From JARBAU01 sp040414675 (GTDB lineage Archaea; Thermoproteota; Nitrososphaeria; Nitrososphaerales; Nitrososphaeraceae): DNA of 64,000 nucleotides. The notes beneath the pieces were generated by a model. The model did not search any database. It was given only the letters and a program-made list of their open reading frames with translations, and had not been told where the DNA came from. Position 1 is the stretch's first letter. Each line of letters begins with the position of its first letter. The stretch covers positions 1 through 64,000 of the forward strand of contig JBEDUN010000007.1 in NCBI GenBank assembly GCA_040414675.1, read 5' to 3'. Below, piece by piece: positions 28,410 through 37,614 of the stretch. The translations under genes and the position numbers were made by a program.

Positions 28410-28853
28410 AAAGATCTTCCCCTACTTTATGAAATTTTGCAGGATGAATTCATGGAAAATTGTTTGAAAAAGTACCTTGAAGTGATTTACACATTGCATT
28501 CAGATATGGAAGAGTGTTTAGAATAGGAACAATTATCTAGATTATCAGTTAGATATGGAAAATAAAGGACATTATGGCAATTCTTCAGAAATGGATGGTA
28601 ATAATCGATTGAGGTATGTCGAACTCGTAACTAAACCACTAATAAGGGGAATTAGCACTATTAGTCACGACGTGATAAAGAGATAATTCGAAGATTAGAA
28701 GAGCTTTAAAAAGCGGAATAAGAAGATCCAATAATACCCAACGAATGGATTTATCATAAGGATTTAGACTTTACAAAGGTTTCAGATTATGTTCGTTATC
28801 AATCTGACATATGTGGGCTTGTACCAAATAGAAGACACAGACCCTATGATTAA
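28410..28853 (+). pseudogene. Decayed coding region of unknown family
   Basis: Coding-like segments run along the plus strand but switch frame and meet several stops. They are KDLPLLYEILQDEFMENCLK, then EQLSRLSVRYGK, then an ATG-started 43-codon frame (28555-28686) with NNRLRYVELVTKPLIRGIST, then KEIIRRLEEL, and finally EDPIIPNEWIYHKDLDFTKV to RHRPYD and a stop at 28851. The order and residue choice suggest one gene broken by indels. I do not recognise the family. Confidence 0.4.
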
Positions 28854-28988
28854 GGCAAGCGGAATATATTTATACATGAATGAAAGATGGTGGCATAATT
28901 ATGCATGTTTTATATTGAAAGGCGCGCACTTGTGATACTAGAATATTCAAGACAAGCGTGTATTACAACATCTGTATCTACTTACTAT

Positions 28989-29354
28989 CTATTGCAATGG
29001 ATTAACAGAATGTCCGACTACCCGATCACCTTTCATTAGAGTACAGCATGCGCATTTTTGATTCAGACAGTCTTCTGCTTCTTCATGACTACAGATGGAA
29101 CAGATGCATTGTTGTTGGTCAAGGTGATACTTATTACTACTACCAGGATAACTAGTTGGCTTTCCACCCTTTTGCTGTTGTTGTCGTCTTGATTTATCAC
29201 TAACATACAGCCACAATAAAATCAAAGGTATTCCTAACGCAAAGAATATGCCCATTGTTCGTATTGGAACATGCAAGACAACCAACGATATTCCAAAACA
29301 CAACGTAGCCAAGCCTAGAGCTAATAGCCAACGTGTTGTAAGGCTTTCCACCAT
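28989..29354 (-). CDS. Two-TM protein with cysteine-rich tail
   Basis: A 121-residue protein. Residues 8-28 and 33-52 are hydrophobic spans (WLLALGLATLCFGISLVVL and TMGIFFALGIPLILLWLYV). A basic, Gln-rich linker follows, and residues 82-105 are a cysteine cluster: CICSICSHEE, then CLNQKCACCTLMKG. The eight cysteines look like a compact metal-binding module on the cytoplasmic side. Function unknown. Confidence 0.6.
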   Translation of the reverse strand: MVESLTTRWLLALGLATLCFGISLVVLHVPIRTMGIFFALGIPLILLWLYVSDKSRRQQQQKGGKPTSYPGSSNKYHLDQQQCICSICSHEEAEDCLNQKCACCTLMKGDRVVGHSVNPLQ

Positions 29355-29390
29355 ACCCAGAAATCAGACGCCTGTACTGTTGTATGACTA

Positions 29391-29675
29391 CTATCTTATA
29401 TATGGGCTTTCTCCTTCATTCTGATATTCCATTCCAGTTTCCACAGTATCATCAGCAGATTGGAATAGTCTTTTTCTTCTCCTTCGTAATTTCCTCACTT
29501 CTTCAAGTATTTCCCTTAATTGATCCTCAGAAATCTTTGATATTTTAGAGTCACATTCCATACCTTTTGCATCTAGAACCTCTTCCGTGATCTCAATAAT
29601 CTCATCCTTATGCTGCTCTTCTTCTATAGTTAGCATATTATGACTTCTAAATCGAAAGTAGGCAAATTCGCTCAT
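29391..29675 (-). CDS. Small charged coiled-coil protein
   Basis: A 94-residue, highly charged protein with a predicted coiled coil (EDQLREILEEVRKLRRRRKR) following an acidic stretch. No domain is recognised. It sits 36 bases upstream of the two-TM protein on the same strand and 136 bases downstream of the next gene, so the three may be cotranscribed. Confidence 0.55.
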   Translation of the reverse strand: MSEFAYFRFRSHNMLTIEEEQHKDEIIEITEEVLDAKGMECDSKISKISEDQLREILEEVRKLRRRRKRLFQSADDTVETGMEYQNEGESPYIR

Positions 29676-29811
29676 TATTCTGATTTCTACTATTATTACA
29701 ACAAGCTTGTTAATATTGATCTTGTATCGAGCTGTATTTTCAAAATGGCATAAACTTAATTCCTAATAGGAAACAGTTAGAAGGTATTTCTTTGATACTT
29801 CTAATCTTTGA

Positions 29812-30306
29812 TTAACCTGATACCACAGTCATTTTCTTCTTTCGCCGACGTCCCTCTACACTCTTTTCATAATGAATTTCTTGTTCTTCCCATGCTTCAT
29901 CAGCATTATTTTCAAGTTCTAGACCTTTTTCCATCATAGCAGCATCTCTGTCGGAATGTTTTTCAACATCTATTTTATCAGATATATTTTCCAGTTCTGA
30001 TGGAGAATTCTCAACATAGTGTTTGTAACGCCTTTCAACATCGACATTATTTCCCTGAAGTACCTTTTCAATTTCGTTATCTAGAGATTTCTTAACTAGT
30101 TCCTTGAGCTTGTCAGTTTCAAGGCATTGCGGATAAGTAGCTAACAAATATTCAAATTGCTTCATGTATTCAATTACTTTATCACGATATTCTTCCTTGG
30201 TAGGCTTGTAATTTTTTGTTATCTTGAACCATGTAGTTGCACATTGAGCAGGATATGCTTTCGCTAGTCCTTCAATCACACGATCCATTTCAAAATAATC
30301 TAACAT
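29812..30306 (-). CDS. Conserved helical protein, longer paralogue of the gene at 559-864
   Basis: A 164-residue protein. Its first 100 residues align without gaps with the protein at 559-864 (shared TWFK, KP-KEE-RDK, GNN and RYK positions). It then adds an acidic, flexible extension and a basic end, EGRRRKKKMTVVSG. The conserved part looks like a helical domain and the tail could be an interaction or nucleic-acid segment. Function unknown; two copies suggest a lineage-specific family. Confidence 0.68.
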   Translation of the reverse strand: MLDYFEMDRVIEGLAKAYPAQCATTWFKITKNYKPTKEEYRDKVIEYMKQFEYLLATYPQCLETDKLKELVKKSLDNEIEKVLQGNNVDVERRYKHYVENSPSELENISDKIDVEKHSDRDAAMMEKGLELENNADEAWEEQEIHYEKSVEGRRRKKKMTVVSG

Positions 30307-31456
30307 AATAATAAACTCCTAACTGAATGAATCAATATTACGCCTTTGCTTTCAATCAGGATTGCAATCGACAACTTGAAGCTGTCATTATGGGCTTGCA
30401 AATGCTGCTTGTCAAGTTCCATTAATTAACACCTGGAGTTACACGTTTATATTTTAATCTGATGTTTATATGTTCATTTCATACACAATTGAATAATTTT
30501 TATATAAGATATATTATATTCAGGAGGGTGCTGTAATTATTTCTAGAAAATTTTGCTCAATTCTTTTAATTACTTATATTTTGATAGATAGATCTCAGTT
30601 GTACGCCAACCGATCCACGTTCGGATAATCGACAATAGTTCAACTACAATCGTATGGATTAAGCTATCTCAAACCCATCTCTCTTATGAGGAGCGCGCCA
30701 ATTTCTTATACGTCTAGTTTAAATCATACTCCATAGTGCGATTACACTTGGATAATTTGTGGATCAATTCATTTGTCATCTTTTGCCGTTATAATATTAT
30801 GAGGAAAAGTAATGATTCGGCTGAATAGTATTCCCCTTTGAATAGAAACTCTATTGAAGTCTTTATCTTATCAATATTCAGAAAGCATATTTTTAAAGAG
30901 AAGTGCATCTTCTTCCCTTAGAGCATGTCTTGAGTCCTTCCATGATCCGATCTCTTCAAAAATATCAAGGCTATCTCATCTATCTATTAATTTTAGTAAC
31001 AGACCAAGGCACAAGAGATTTGGTTTCTATTATGATTATCAATATGCCCGTTTGCTTATATTTGCCTCAGCTTTTGCTAAGGTAGACGACAACCGATGGT
31101 AGTGAATTTACAGCACGAGAATAATGACAGTGTACGTTTGGTTTGTTAAGCATTTATTTATTCTGATAGATGATAGAATAAAAAAATATTATCATTACTA
31201 CTAAAGGGTAATTTTTATTTCAGTCTGTATTTACATCATAGTCAATGACTATACCTTATCTACATGGTTTACTATAATATATTTAACATTACTATCATAA
31301 AACAGAGAGGCATTAGTATCATTCAAGGAATGCAATACCTTGCTTCATCAGCTAGATGACGTTATACCAGTAGTCGATAGAAATGTATTCATTATCTTAC
31401 TTTAACACAGCGACCCATCATCTCGACTTTTGCTTGTCATTCTTATTTCAAGTCCA
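30307..31456. other. Long intergenic region, mostly without genes
   Basis: About 1150 AT-rich bases. Apart from the broken minus-strand gene at 30762-30981, I see no gene or RNA. Plus-strand open frames at 30854-31102 are the antisense of that relic. Confidence 0.5.
30762..30981 (-). pseudogene. Broken gene of a small conserved archaeal type
   Basis: Minus-strand segments read DSLDIFEEIGSWKDSRHALR, then EEDALLFKNMLSEY followed by two stops, then DKDFNRV. After a frame change come KGEYYSAESLLFLIIL, a stop, and RQKMTNELI. The pattern (SWKD...ALR...LF-MLS...AES-L...QKM) resembles a small helical protein seen in soil thaumarchaea, as far as I recall. At least three stops and one indel mean that it is not functional. 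Confidence 0.42.
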
Positions 31457-31891
31457 TCATTTGTTAGATTCGTCGTCAAAATATTTACGCAGTTGATCAT
31501 GACTTTGGTACCAATTCTCAACATTAGCAATGTCCGGGTAAGTGTCTATTTCTGCTATTATTCTGGCAGTTTGAGCTAGTACCGAACGCCTAATCATATC
31601 CCTTGCCTCAATAAGAGTCATATCTTCTGTTTCCAGTCCATGTTGATCTGCTGCCTGTAAGTATGAAGATATGGTTGAAAATAAAATATACTGTGCAGCA
31701 GCAATCCATTGGCCAGGCATATTTGGAAATTGCTTTATTATTTTATTATTTACTATTTCAGCCTGTAGCTTTGCATTGCGAATTATCGTCAGTCTGGCAT
31801 GTTGATTCATTTTCTTATGACTTCTAGATTCTTCCTCGTCGAGCATTTGCTCAAAATACTCGTCGTCGGAATGTATTTTATCGGAAGTCAT
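31457..31891 (-). CDS. Hypothetical helical protein
   Basis: A 144-residue soluble, helical protein with an acidic N-terminus (DDEYFEQMLDEEESRSHKK). The conserved-looking core is LTIIRNAKLQAEIVNNKII, then MPGQWIAAAQYILFSTISSY and EARDMIRRSVLAQTARIIAE. No family is recognised. It lies immediately downstream (109 bases) of the GC-rich synthetase gene on the same strand but has the normal low-GC composition, so it is native. Confidence 0.55.
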   Translation of the reverse strand: MTSDKIHSDDEYFEQMLDEEESRSHKKMNQHARLTIIRNAKLQAEIVNNKIIKQFPNMPGQWIAAAQYILFSTISSYLQAADQHGLETEDMTLIEARDMIRRSVLAQTARIIAEIDTYPDIANVENWYQSHDQLRKYFDDESNK

Positions 31892-32000
31892 ATCCTTGTC
31901 TCATCTAGTCACCCCATCTCCACGAAGCATATGCTGGCTTAGAACAGCTTCACGACTGGATTGTCTGGCATGTAGTTGCGGTAGCGGATCGATATCCTGT

Positions 32001-35000
32001 TCACCTCAGAGATCGCTTGTTTTCGTCGGTGGCGTCGGTGACGTGTTGGATGCAAACCTCGGCCAGAGCCTCCTGGTAGCGCACCAGCTTAGCCGGATTT
32101 CCACACCATCCAGTACAAGAGTCAAGGATCTCACCCTTCATCAGGAAGGAATCGGCGTCGATCACGACATCGTCTCCTGTGCTGACGCCGTAGTGAACAA
32201 ACGCCGCAGGACCGACCGAGCATCTGTTACCAAGTCGGATATAGTCAGACTTGAACACACCTTCCTCGAGTGAATGTGCCTGCAACACACAGCCCTCGTT
32301 CAGATTAGCGTAGTCGCCGACCTCGACCAACGAGCGTTCCGGTAAGCCCGCGCCGCCATCGAACAGCTTGGCACCGACCTTCATGCCTAAGGCACGCAGC
32401 AACATGCCGCGGAACGGGGTGCCGGCAACCATGGCCAAGATAGGCTGAGCCAATAGCTTCCAGTACCTTTCATGTGACCAGAAATAGGGATCGTACACCG
32501 AGGCAAGCTGTGGCTTGAGTGCCTTGAAGCCCGTACTAGCGCGCTCAAGCACGATGAAGAAAGCCATATTGATGGCCATGATCGCCACGGCGGCTGCGAA
32601 GAAGGCGAAAATGCCGAAACGATCGAAGTTTGCGAATGCGGTTTGTCCTATAACGAACGCGACAAACATTGGCACGCCCATGCTGGCAAGGAAGATTAAG
32701 GCTGTAAAGAAATTGTGCGAGTTCTTCCGGCTCAGACGGGCTAGACGCGTCTGCTCGTCGAACGACGCGATAATGTCGCGATCTCGGTCGACTTTGCGCG
32801 GAATCTCGAAAGCCGGCGAACCGAGCAGCCCGACGTTTTCATGCACCGGGCCATCGATAGGGACCATGGTCTTAGTACCTAACAGGACGTTGGTTCCGGT
32901 GCGACCATTCGGCGGATAGGAGATGCCATTGCCCAGAAAATTGTTGTCGCCTATCTTCGACTCGGCAAGCCGGAATGAGGTTGCCGACATTTGCATATTG
33001 ATCATCTTCAGTCCATCCGCTGTAGTCGTGCCGCTGCCGATATTGCAGAGAAGAGGGTTGTCGTGCCCCTGCTCGGTGCCCATATTCGAGCCAGTCTGAT
33101 AGACCGTGTTTAGGTTCCAGCCAACGTAGCGCATGTATGTCGTGATGAATGACGAATCGCCGAACAGCGAAGTAAAGAAGCTTGGGTTGCTGACGCCCCT
33201 AACGATGTTCTGCAGTAAGTAGTGGAAGCCGAAATTCGTGTAGGTCTTGCCTGGCCGCAGCATCTTCATGCAGAGTCGCGGTATGATATACACGGCCGCC
33301 AGGCCGACGTCGATCGCTGCGAAGAAGCACGCCGCTGAAAAGACGAGCAGCGAGGGAGTAGACATGGAAAAGATATCACTGTCGCCAATCGTCGGCGAAT
33401 ACAGATCATAGATAATGTAGATGACAATCGTAGCAACAGGTATGGCAATCAGTATCAGTGTCGCAAGGAAGAGCGACACATAGGCAACTCCTCGCAGAGC
33501 CGCACCGTTCTTACACTCGACTGTACAATAGTCAGAAGACGTCTCGACTGCAGGCGAACCATGGTAGTGCTTGCCATCCGGCACACGCTGGCCACTCTGC
33601 AGCGATGAGGCATGACCAAGCTGTGTGTTGTCACCCATCGCAGTGTCGATGTCAAGCACGCTCCCTTCGCCGACGAAACTGTTACTGCCAATCGTCACAG
33701 GGCCGATATGAATAAAGTTAGACTGCGCGCGATAGCCTAGCATGCTCGCATCGGTGCGGACGATAGTGTTGTCGCCTATTGTCACAAGGTCAGTACAGAC
33801 CGGAGCTTGGGACATAATCATCACATTGCGACCGATCCTGGCCCCCATAAGGCGCAGATAGACGTTATAAAGCGGTGTACCAATAAAGGCAGCCGCAGGC
33901 GATATGCGCATAAGGGTCCTGACAACCCAGAAGCGGAAATATGCAAAGCTCCAAATAGGAATCGATTGTGCCTTGAAGCAGCCGATCAACAGCCATTTTG
34001 CCGCTATGGGAAGTGCGAACAACGCAACAAACAATCCTCCACCTAAGGCCACTCCGCGCAAGTAGAGATCCACTACGTTGTCGGAGGCAAATGCCCATAG
34101 AAGCCCACTCCAGAGGATCCAGAGGTCGAATAGCAGATAGGCTGCAAGGAATCCTATCTGCAGAACACCGCATGTGACGTACGACAGGGTCGACGGAACG
34201 TGGAAGGGTTCCGGCTTGGTTTCGACTACGGATCTGTCGATTGACGAATCGAGATGATGCGCAAGCTTGGCAATAGTCGGATGTAAGTAGATATCACGCA
34301 TTGACACATTCGACATGCCCGGATTCTTGCGAATTGCCGCACAGACGCGAGCCATCAATAGCGAGTTAGCACCGAGATCATCAAAGAAGTGAGCCTCGGT
34401 CGAGACATGCTCGGCCCGAATAATCCCAGTGAGCGCAGCATGCAACATGCACTCGCGGTCGGTTTTAGGCTGGATATACCTCTGCGTGGCAGAAAAACGC
34501 TGCAACTGCTGCGGTTTGGGCAGCCTCTTGTAGTCGGCCTTGTTGCTCAGTGTCATAGGTATGGCGTTGACCTGTTCCAGGAAGGCCGGAACCATGTAAA
34601 TGGGAAGCTTACTGCGTAGCTTCTGCGAGATCTCGCTACGAGGCAGCTCTGTACCTTGCTTGAGAGCGTAATAGGCGACGATTTCGACGATTCCCTCGTG
34701 CTCGAATGTCGTCACGGCTGCCTGAGAGACCTGTGGTAGGTCGAGCAGCACCGCCTCGATTTCGTTGGGCTCGATGCGATAACCACGGATCTTGACCTGC
34801 GTGTCAATCCGGCCGCGATAGTCGATCTCGCCATTCTCATCGATCCGTCCAAGATCGCCGGTGCGATAGATTCGGCCAGAGGGATTGTTCTCGATATTCA
34901 GGAAATCACGAATGAACTTCTGCTTCGTCAGATCATCACGATTGATATAACCAAGCGCTAATCCAACGCCTGCGATCCCGATCTCGCCGATCTCGCCGGT

Positions 35001-36044
35001 CGGAACGGTCTTATCCTCCAGAGGATCTAGGATGACAATCGAATAAGTCGGAAGGGGTACGCCAATTGTGACCGGCTTGTCCGGCCGCAGCTCGGTCATT
35101 GTTGCCCCGACGGTCGCCTCAGTTGGGCCATAACCGTTGAGAATGCGGCGGCCTGGATGATACCATCGGGTCACGAGTTTTTGTGGGCAAGCCTCGCCGC
35201 CGACCAGCAGGATCCGCAGGTCCGGCACATCCTGCTCGACTGTGGCTAGCAGAGTCGGACTACAAGCCATCACCGTCACACGGCGTCGGCGCAAAAAATC
35301 TGCAAGCTCGTCGCCCATCAGAGTCATGCCAGGTGGGCCTGGCACGAGCGTTGCGCCAGCCATCAGTGGCACCCAGATCTCCTCGACTGAGAAATCGAAT
35401 GCGATCGTCATGCCCTGATAGACACGATCGCCGGGGCCATAGCCATAAAGATCCCTTGTTATACGCACGTAATTGCAAATGCTTGCGTGTCCGATGCCCA
35501 CGCCCTTTGGATTACCGGTGGTGCCCGATGTATAGATGATGTAGCAGAGCGGTTCAATAGGCGGCGCAATATCGGTTAATGGATCGGCTGCCTGTGCATC
35601 GATCGCCGGCCGCTCAAAATCAAGAAATATCTTATCTACCTGCCGGAGACCGGAGAGGCGCTCAGCGAAATTCGAGGTGGAGACGATGGCGGAAACGTCG
35701 GCATCCCCTAGGATGAAGCGGACGCGTTCAAACGGAAATGCAGCGTCAAGGGGCACATACGCTGCATTGACTTTCATCACCGCAAGCATCGCCACGTATG
35801 TTTCAGGCGATCTGTCAAACATCAGTGCAACGCGGTCGCCGGACTTGATTCCACGTGCTAGTAGATGACGCGCGAGCTGATTGGCACGGCGACTAAGATC
35901 ACTATAGCTCAGAACGATGCCGCTTCCTATGACGGCATCATTTGTAGCAAAACGAAGGCAGGCTTCCTCGAGAAGTCGATCGAGTCGCTCGCCAGGAACC
36001 CAGCGCAATGCATTGCTTTCATGCTCGCGTACGATACTCTTCAA
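32001..36044 (-). CDS. Membrane-bound non-ribosomal peptide synthetase of the Pls/PosA type
   Basis: A 1347-residue protein in one frame, TTG start. Adenylation domain at about 20-490 with core motifs YIIYTSGTTGNPKG (A3), NGYGPTEAT (A5), YRTGDLGR (A7), VKIRGYRIEPNEIE (A8) and the A10 lysine in SNKADYKRL. Carrier domain at about 520-600 with the phosphopantetheine serine in DDLGANSLL. Then six TM spans separate three soluble domains with hexapeptide (left-handed beta-helix) character: IGRNVMI...TIGDNTIV, IGDNNFLGNG, and VGDYANLNEG...LGNRCSVGP. This is the order of epsilon-poly-L-lysine synthetase (Pls) and relatives, where the tandem C domains form isopeptide bonds. No separate condensation or thioesterase domain. 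In A4 (FDFSVEEIW) a Glu sits where GrsA has Trp239, which may favour a basic substrate. Sampled lines are near 58% GC against about 35% around it. Confidence 0.92.
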   Translation of the reverse strand: MKSIVREHESNALRWVPGERLDRLLEEACLRFATNDAVIGSGIVLSYSDLSRRANQLARHLLARGIKSGDRVALMFDRSPETYVAMLAVMKVNAAYVPLDAAFPFERVRFILGDADVSAIVSTSNFAERLSGLRQVDKIFLDFERPAIDAQAADPLTDIAPPIEPLCYIIYTSGTTGNPKGVGIGHASICNYVRITRDLYGYGPGDRVYQGMTIAFDFSVEEIWVPLMAGATLVPGPPGMTLMGDELADFLRRRRVTVMACSPTLLATVEQDVPDLRILLVGGEACPQKLVTRWYHPGRRILNGYGPTEATVGATMTELRPDKPVTIGVPLPTYSIVILDPLEDKTVPTGEIGEIGIAGVGLALGYINRDDLTKQKFIRDFLNIENNPSGRIYRTGDLGRIDENGEIDYRGRIDTQVKIRGYRIEPNEIEAVLLDLPQVSQAAVTTFEHEGIVEIVAYYALKQGTELPRSEISQKLRSKLPIYMVPAFLEQVNAIPMTLSNKADYKRLPKPQQLQRFSATQRYIQPKTDRECMLHAALTGIIRAEHVSTEAHFFDDLGANSLLMARVCAAIRKNPGMSNVSMRDIYLHPTIAKLAHHLDSSIDRSVVETKPEPFHVPSTLSYVTCGVLQIGFLAAYLLFDLWILWSGLLWAFASDNVVDLYLRGVALGGGLFVALFALPIAAKWLLIGCFKAQSIPIWSFAYFRFWVVRTLMRISPAAAFIGTPLYNVYLRLMGARIGRNVMIMSQAPVCTDLVTIGDNTIVRTDASMLGYRAQSNFIHIGPVTIGSNSFVGEGSVLDIDTAMGDNTQLGHASSLQSGQRVPDGKHYHGSPAVETSSDYCTVECKNGAALRGVAYVSLFLATLILIAIPVATIVIYIIYDLYSPTIGDSDIFSMSTPSLLVFSAACFFAAIDVGLAAVYIIPRLCMKMLRPGKTYTNFGFHYLLQNIVRGVSNPSFFTSLFGDSSFITTYMRYVGWNLNTVYQTGSNMGTEQGHDNPLLCNIGSGTTTADGLKMINMQMSATSFRLAESKIGDNNFLGNGISYPPNGRTGTNVLLGTKTMVPIDGPVHENVGLLGSPAFEIPRKVDRDRDIIASFDEQTRLARLSRKNSHNFFTALIFLASMGVPMFVAFVIGQTAFANFDRFGIFAFFAAAVAIMAINMAFFIVLERASTGFKALKPQLASVYDPYFWSHERYWKLLAQPILAMVAGTPFRGMLLRALGMKVGAKLFDGGAGLPERSLVEVGDYANLNEGCVLQAHSLEEGVFKSDYIRLGNRCSVGPAAFVHYGVSTGDDVVIDADSFLMKGEILDSCTGWCGNPAKLVRYQEALAEVCIQHVTDATDENKRSLR

Positions 36045-36909
36045 CTGATCATAGTTGTGGTAGATTCATATTATTGTATATTTTGATATCAAGTTATAGT
36101 AGAAGATTCTAATTAGAATAAAATAGGAACAAAGCATTATTTGATATATCATTTAGATCAAGTCTTGTAACTATTATGTAGAACATGGTTCCATAATGTC
36201 CCACAATGTGATACAGTAGATCAGTAATTCAACAAGCTCACTTATTTGCTGGTGTTCCATTCTATATTAAACACCATTTTTTACTTTAACAAAGCTTGGC
36301 GACCGCAACGGTGCTGATATAGATATACCTCAGCTCTATTTAACTAAAAAGACAGGAAATGAATGCGTCTACCGGGTTTAGAGCTGGTCGACCTGCGACC
36401 GGATGAGTCATATAGTATAATGATGCGAATAGATCCCTTTCCTACTGGCGCATTACGACGTAAATACAGCCAAACTGCATATTGCTACAGGAATCTATCA
36501 GGTCGGACTTGGCAAAGTCGCTGATAATCTCATACTTAAGGGCGAGACATCCCTAACTAGAAGATACTTTGGTAAATGAACAACACGTCCACCCATTCTT
36601 CAGAAGAGAGTATTGCATCCGTTAATTGGTTTGAGGTCATTAGTAGGACTTTAAATGCTCATGTGTTATCTTCATAAAGTAACATAGGGTTTAAGCGAAT
36701 ATCAATGTCATCTGTCAGTAATTACCAGACCCGCTAGTAGTCCTTATACCGAGAGATAGATCTACACCAACCAGAATCTTGCCAAAGCGCGGACTTGGAA
36801 TACCACAGTAAAAGTACATTAATCTAAATTATCACATGGTATGAGTCTATTTACAGAGCCTTTCGGAAGCTGAGAACGCATAAATAGTAGTGATTGATTC
36901 CACGGTCAC
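36045..36909. other. Intergenic region upstream of the synthetase gene
   Basis: The sequence turns abruptly AT-rich at about 36060. The first 100 bases must hold the synthetase promoter (TATATTTTGATATC near 36076). Apart from the broken frame at 36363-36579 nothing is recognised. Confidence 0.45.
36363..36579 (+). pseudogene. Possible small gene broken by a frameshift
   Basis: An ATG frame starts MRLPGLELVDLRPDESYSI and continues to about PFPTGAL. A second frame continues with coding-like HYDVNTAKLHIATGIYQVGL and ILKGETSLTRRYFGK to a TGA at 36577. Composition is richer in GC than the surroundings. I do not recognise the product. A shift near 36450 would join the two. Confidence 0.33.
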
Positions 36910-37305
36910 ATGGCTCTAGGAGATTTAGCATTCGAAGAAACTGGAAAGTTCGCAGGAATAAGGGCACTCCCCGGCGGAAAAGTGGAAGCGACATATCAGG
37001 GAACTGGCAAATTGTTCGGTGCAGACTATTCATCTATCTATACAGGCGTCGCAACACCCCATGGAGGAACCTTGATTGCAGAGTTCAATGGAATCTGTAC
37101 AACCAAAGATGGGGACTCTGTAAATGTGTGGGCTCATGGGAGGGGGCGACCTATTGGAAGCGGCCTAAAGGCGAGCTGGCGGGGTGGAGTTATCTGGCAG
37201 GCTTCCTCACCGAAATTTGCAAGGTTAAATAGCTTGCCAGGAGTTTGGGAGTTGGACATCGACGAAGAAGGTAACTTCCATTTGAAGGTTTGGGAATGGA
37301 AGTAA
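36910..37305 (+). CDS. Hypothetical protein, small beta-rich barrel
   Basis: A 131-residue protein starting at ATG 36910. It is rich in glycine and aromatic residues with alternating hydrophobic strands (KVEATYQGTGKLFGADYSSI, YTGVATPHGGTLIAEFNGIC, KASWRGGVIWQASS, GVWELDIDEEGNFHLKVWEW), suggesting a small beta barrel of the lipocalin or cyclase type. GC content is above the local average, which could mean transfer. No function can be assigned. An overlapping +1 frame is a shadow. Confidence 0.65.
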   Translation: MALGDLAFEETGKFAGIRALPGGKVEATYQGTGKLFGADYSSIYTGVATPHGGTLIAEFNGICTTKDGDSVNVWAHGRGRPIGSGLKASWRGGVIWQASSPKFARLNSLPGVWELDIDEEGNFHLKVWEWK

Positions 37306-37614
37306 CCAACAAACTAGCAAGAAGGCTCCTCTATCTTCGTCATGTAATGTTACTTTTCCTAATAACGGAAAAGATGATGCTGTAATGGTAACTACCGCAT
37401 TGACATTCCGGTTAGACAGTCGTAATTCCTGTGAATCTTCATTACGTAACCACGCACCGGTATCTCGGATTATTTCTTCTACTGCTTTTAGCGTGCTCTT
37501 CAAGTCCTTAGTTAGTTGAGTACATCCCTGCACAAATTGAGACCTACTATATATAAGATATGTGCGGATTATCCTAAGTTGAGTTAAACTTAGCTGCAGC
37601 AATACATTACTCAT
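37225..37614 (-). CDS. Doubtful hypothetical protein
   Basis: A 129-codon frame whose first 100 residues look plausible as a helical protein (LTQLRIIRTYLIYSRSQF, LTKDLKSTLKAVEEIIRD). Its last 27 codons run antisense to the end of the gene at 36910, which is better supported. It may be a real gene with a tail-to-tail overlap or chance. Confidence 0.3.
   Translation of the reverse strand: MSNVLLQLSLTQLRIIRTYLIYSRSQFVQGCTQLTKDLKSTLKAVEEIIRDTGAWLRNEDSQELRLSNRNVNAVVTITASSFPLLGKVTLHDEDRGAFLLVCWLLPFPNLQMEVTFFVDVQLPNSWQAI

Noticed and set aside
28410..28853. Stop-codon reassignment (recoded gene)
   Set aside because: Both TAA and TAG interrupt it, and the frame also changes, which points to decay. 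All other genes in the window use the normal code.
31896..32273. Plus-strand open frame of 125 codons and other long plus-strand frames to 36 kb
   Set aside because: They are mirror frames of the GC-rich synthetase, where high GC lowers stop frequency on the opposite strand.
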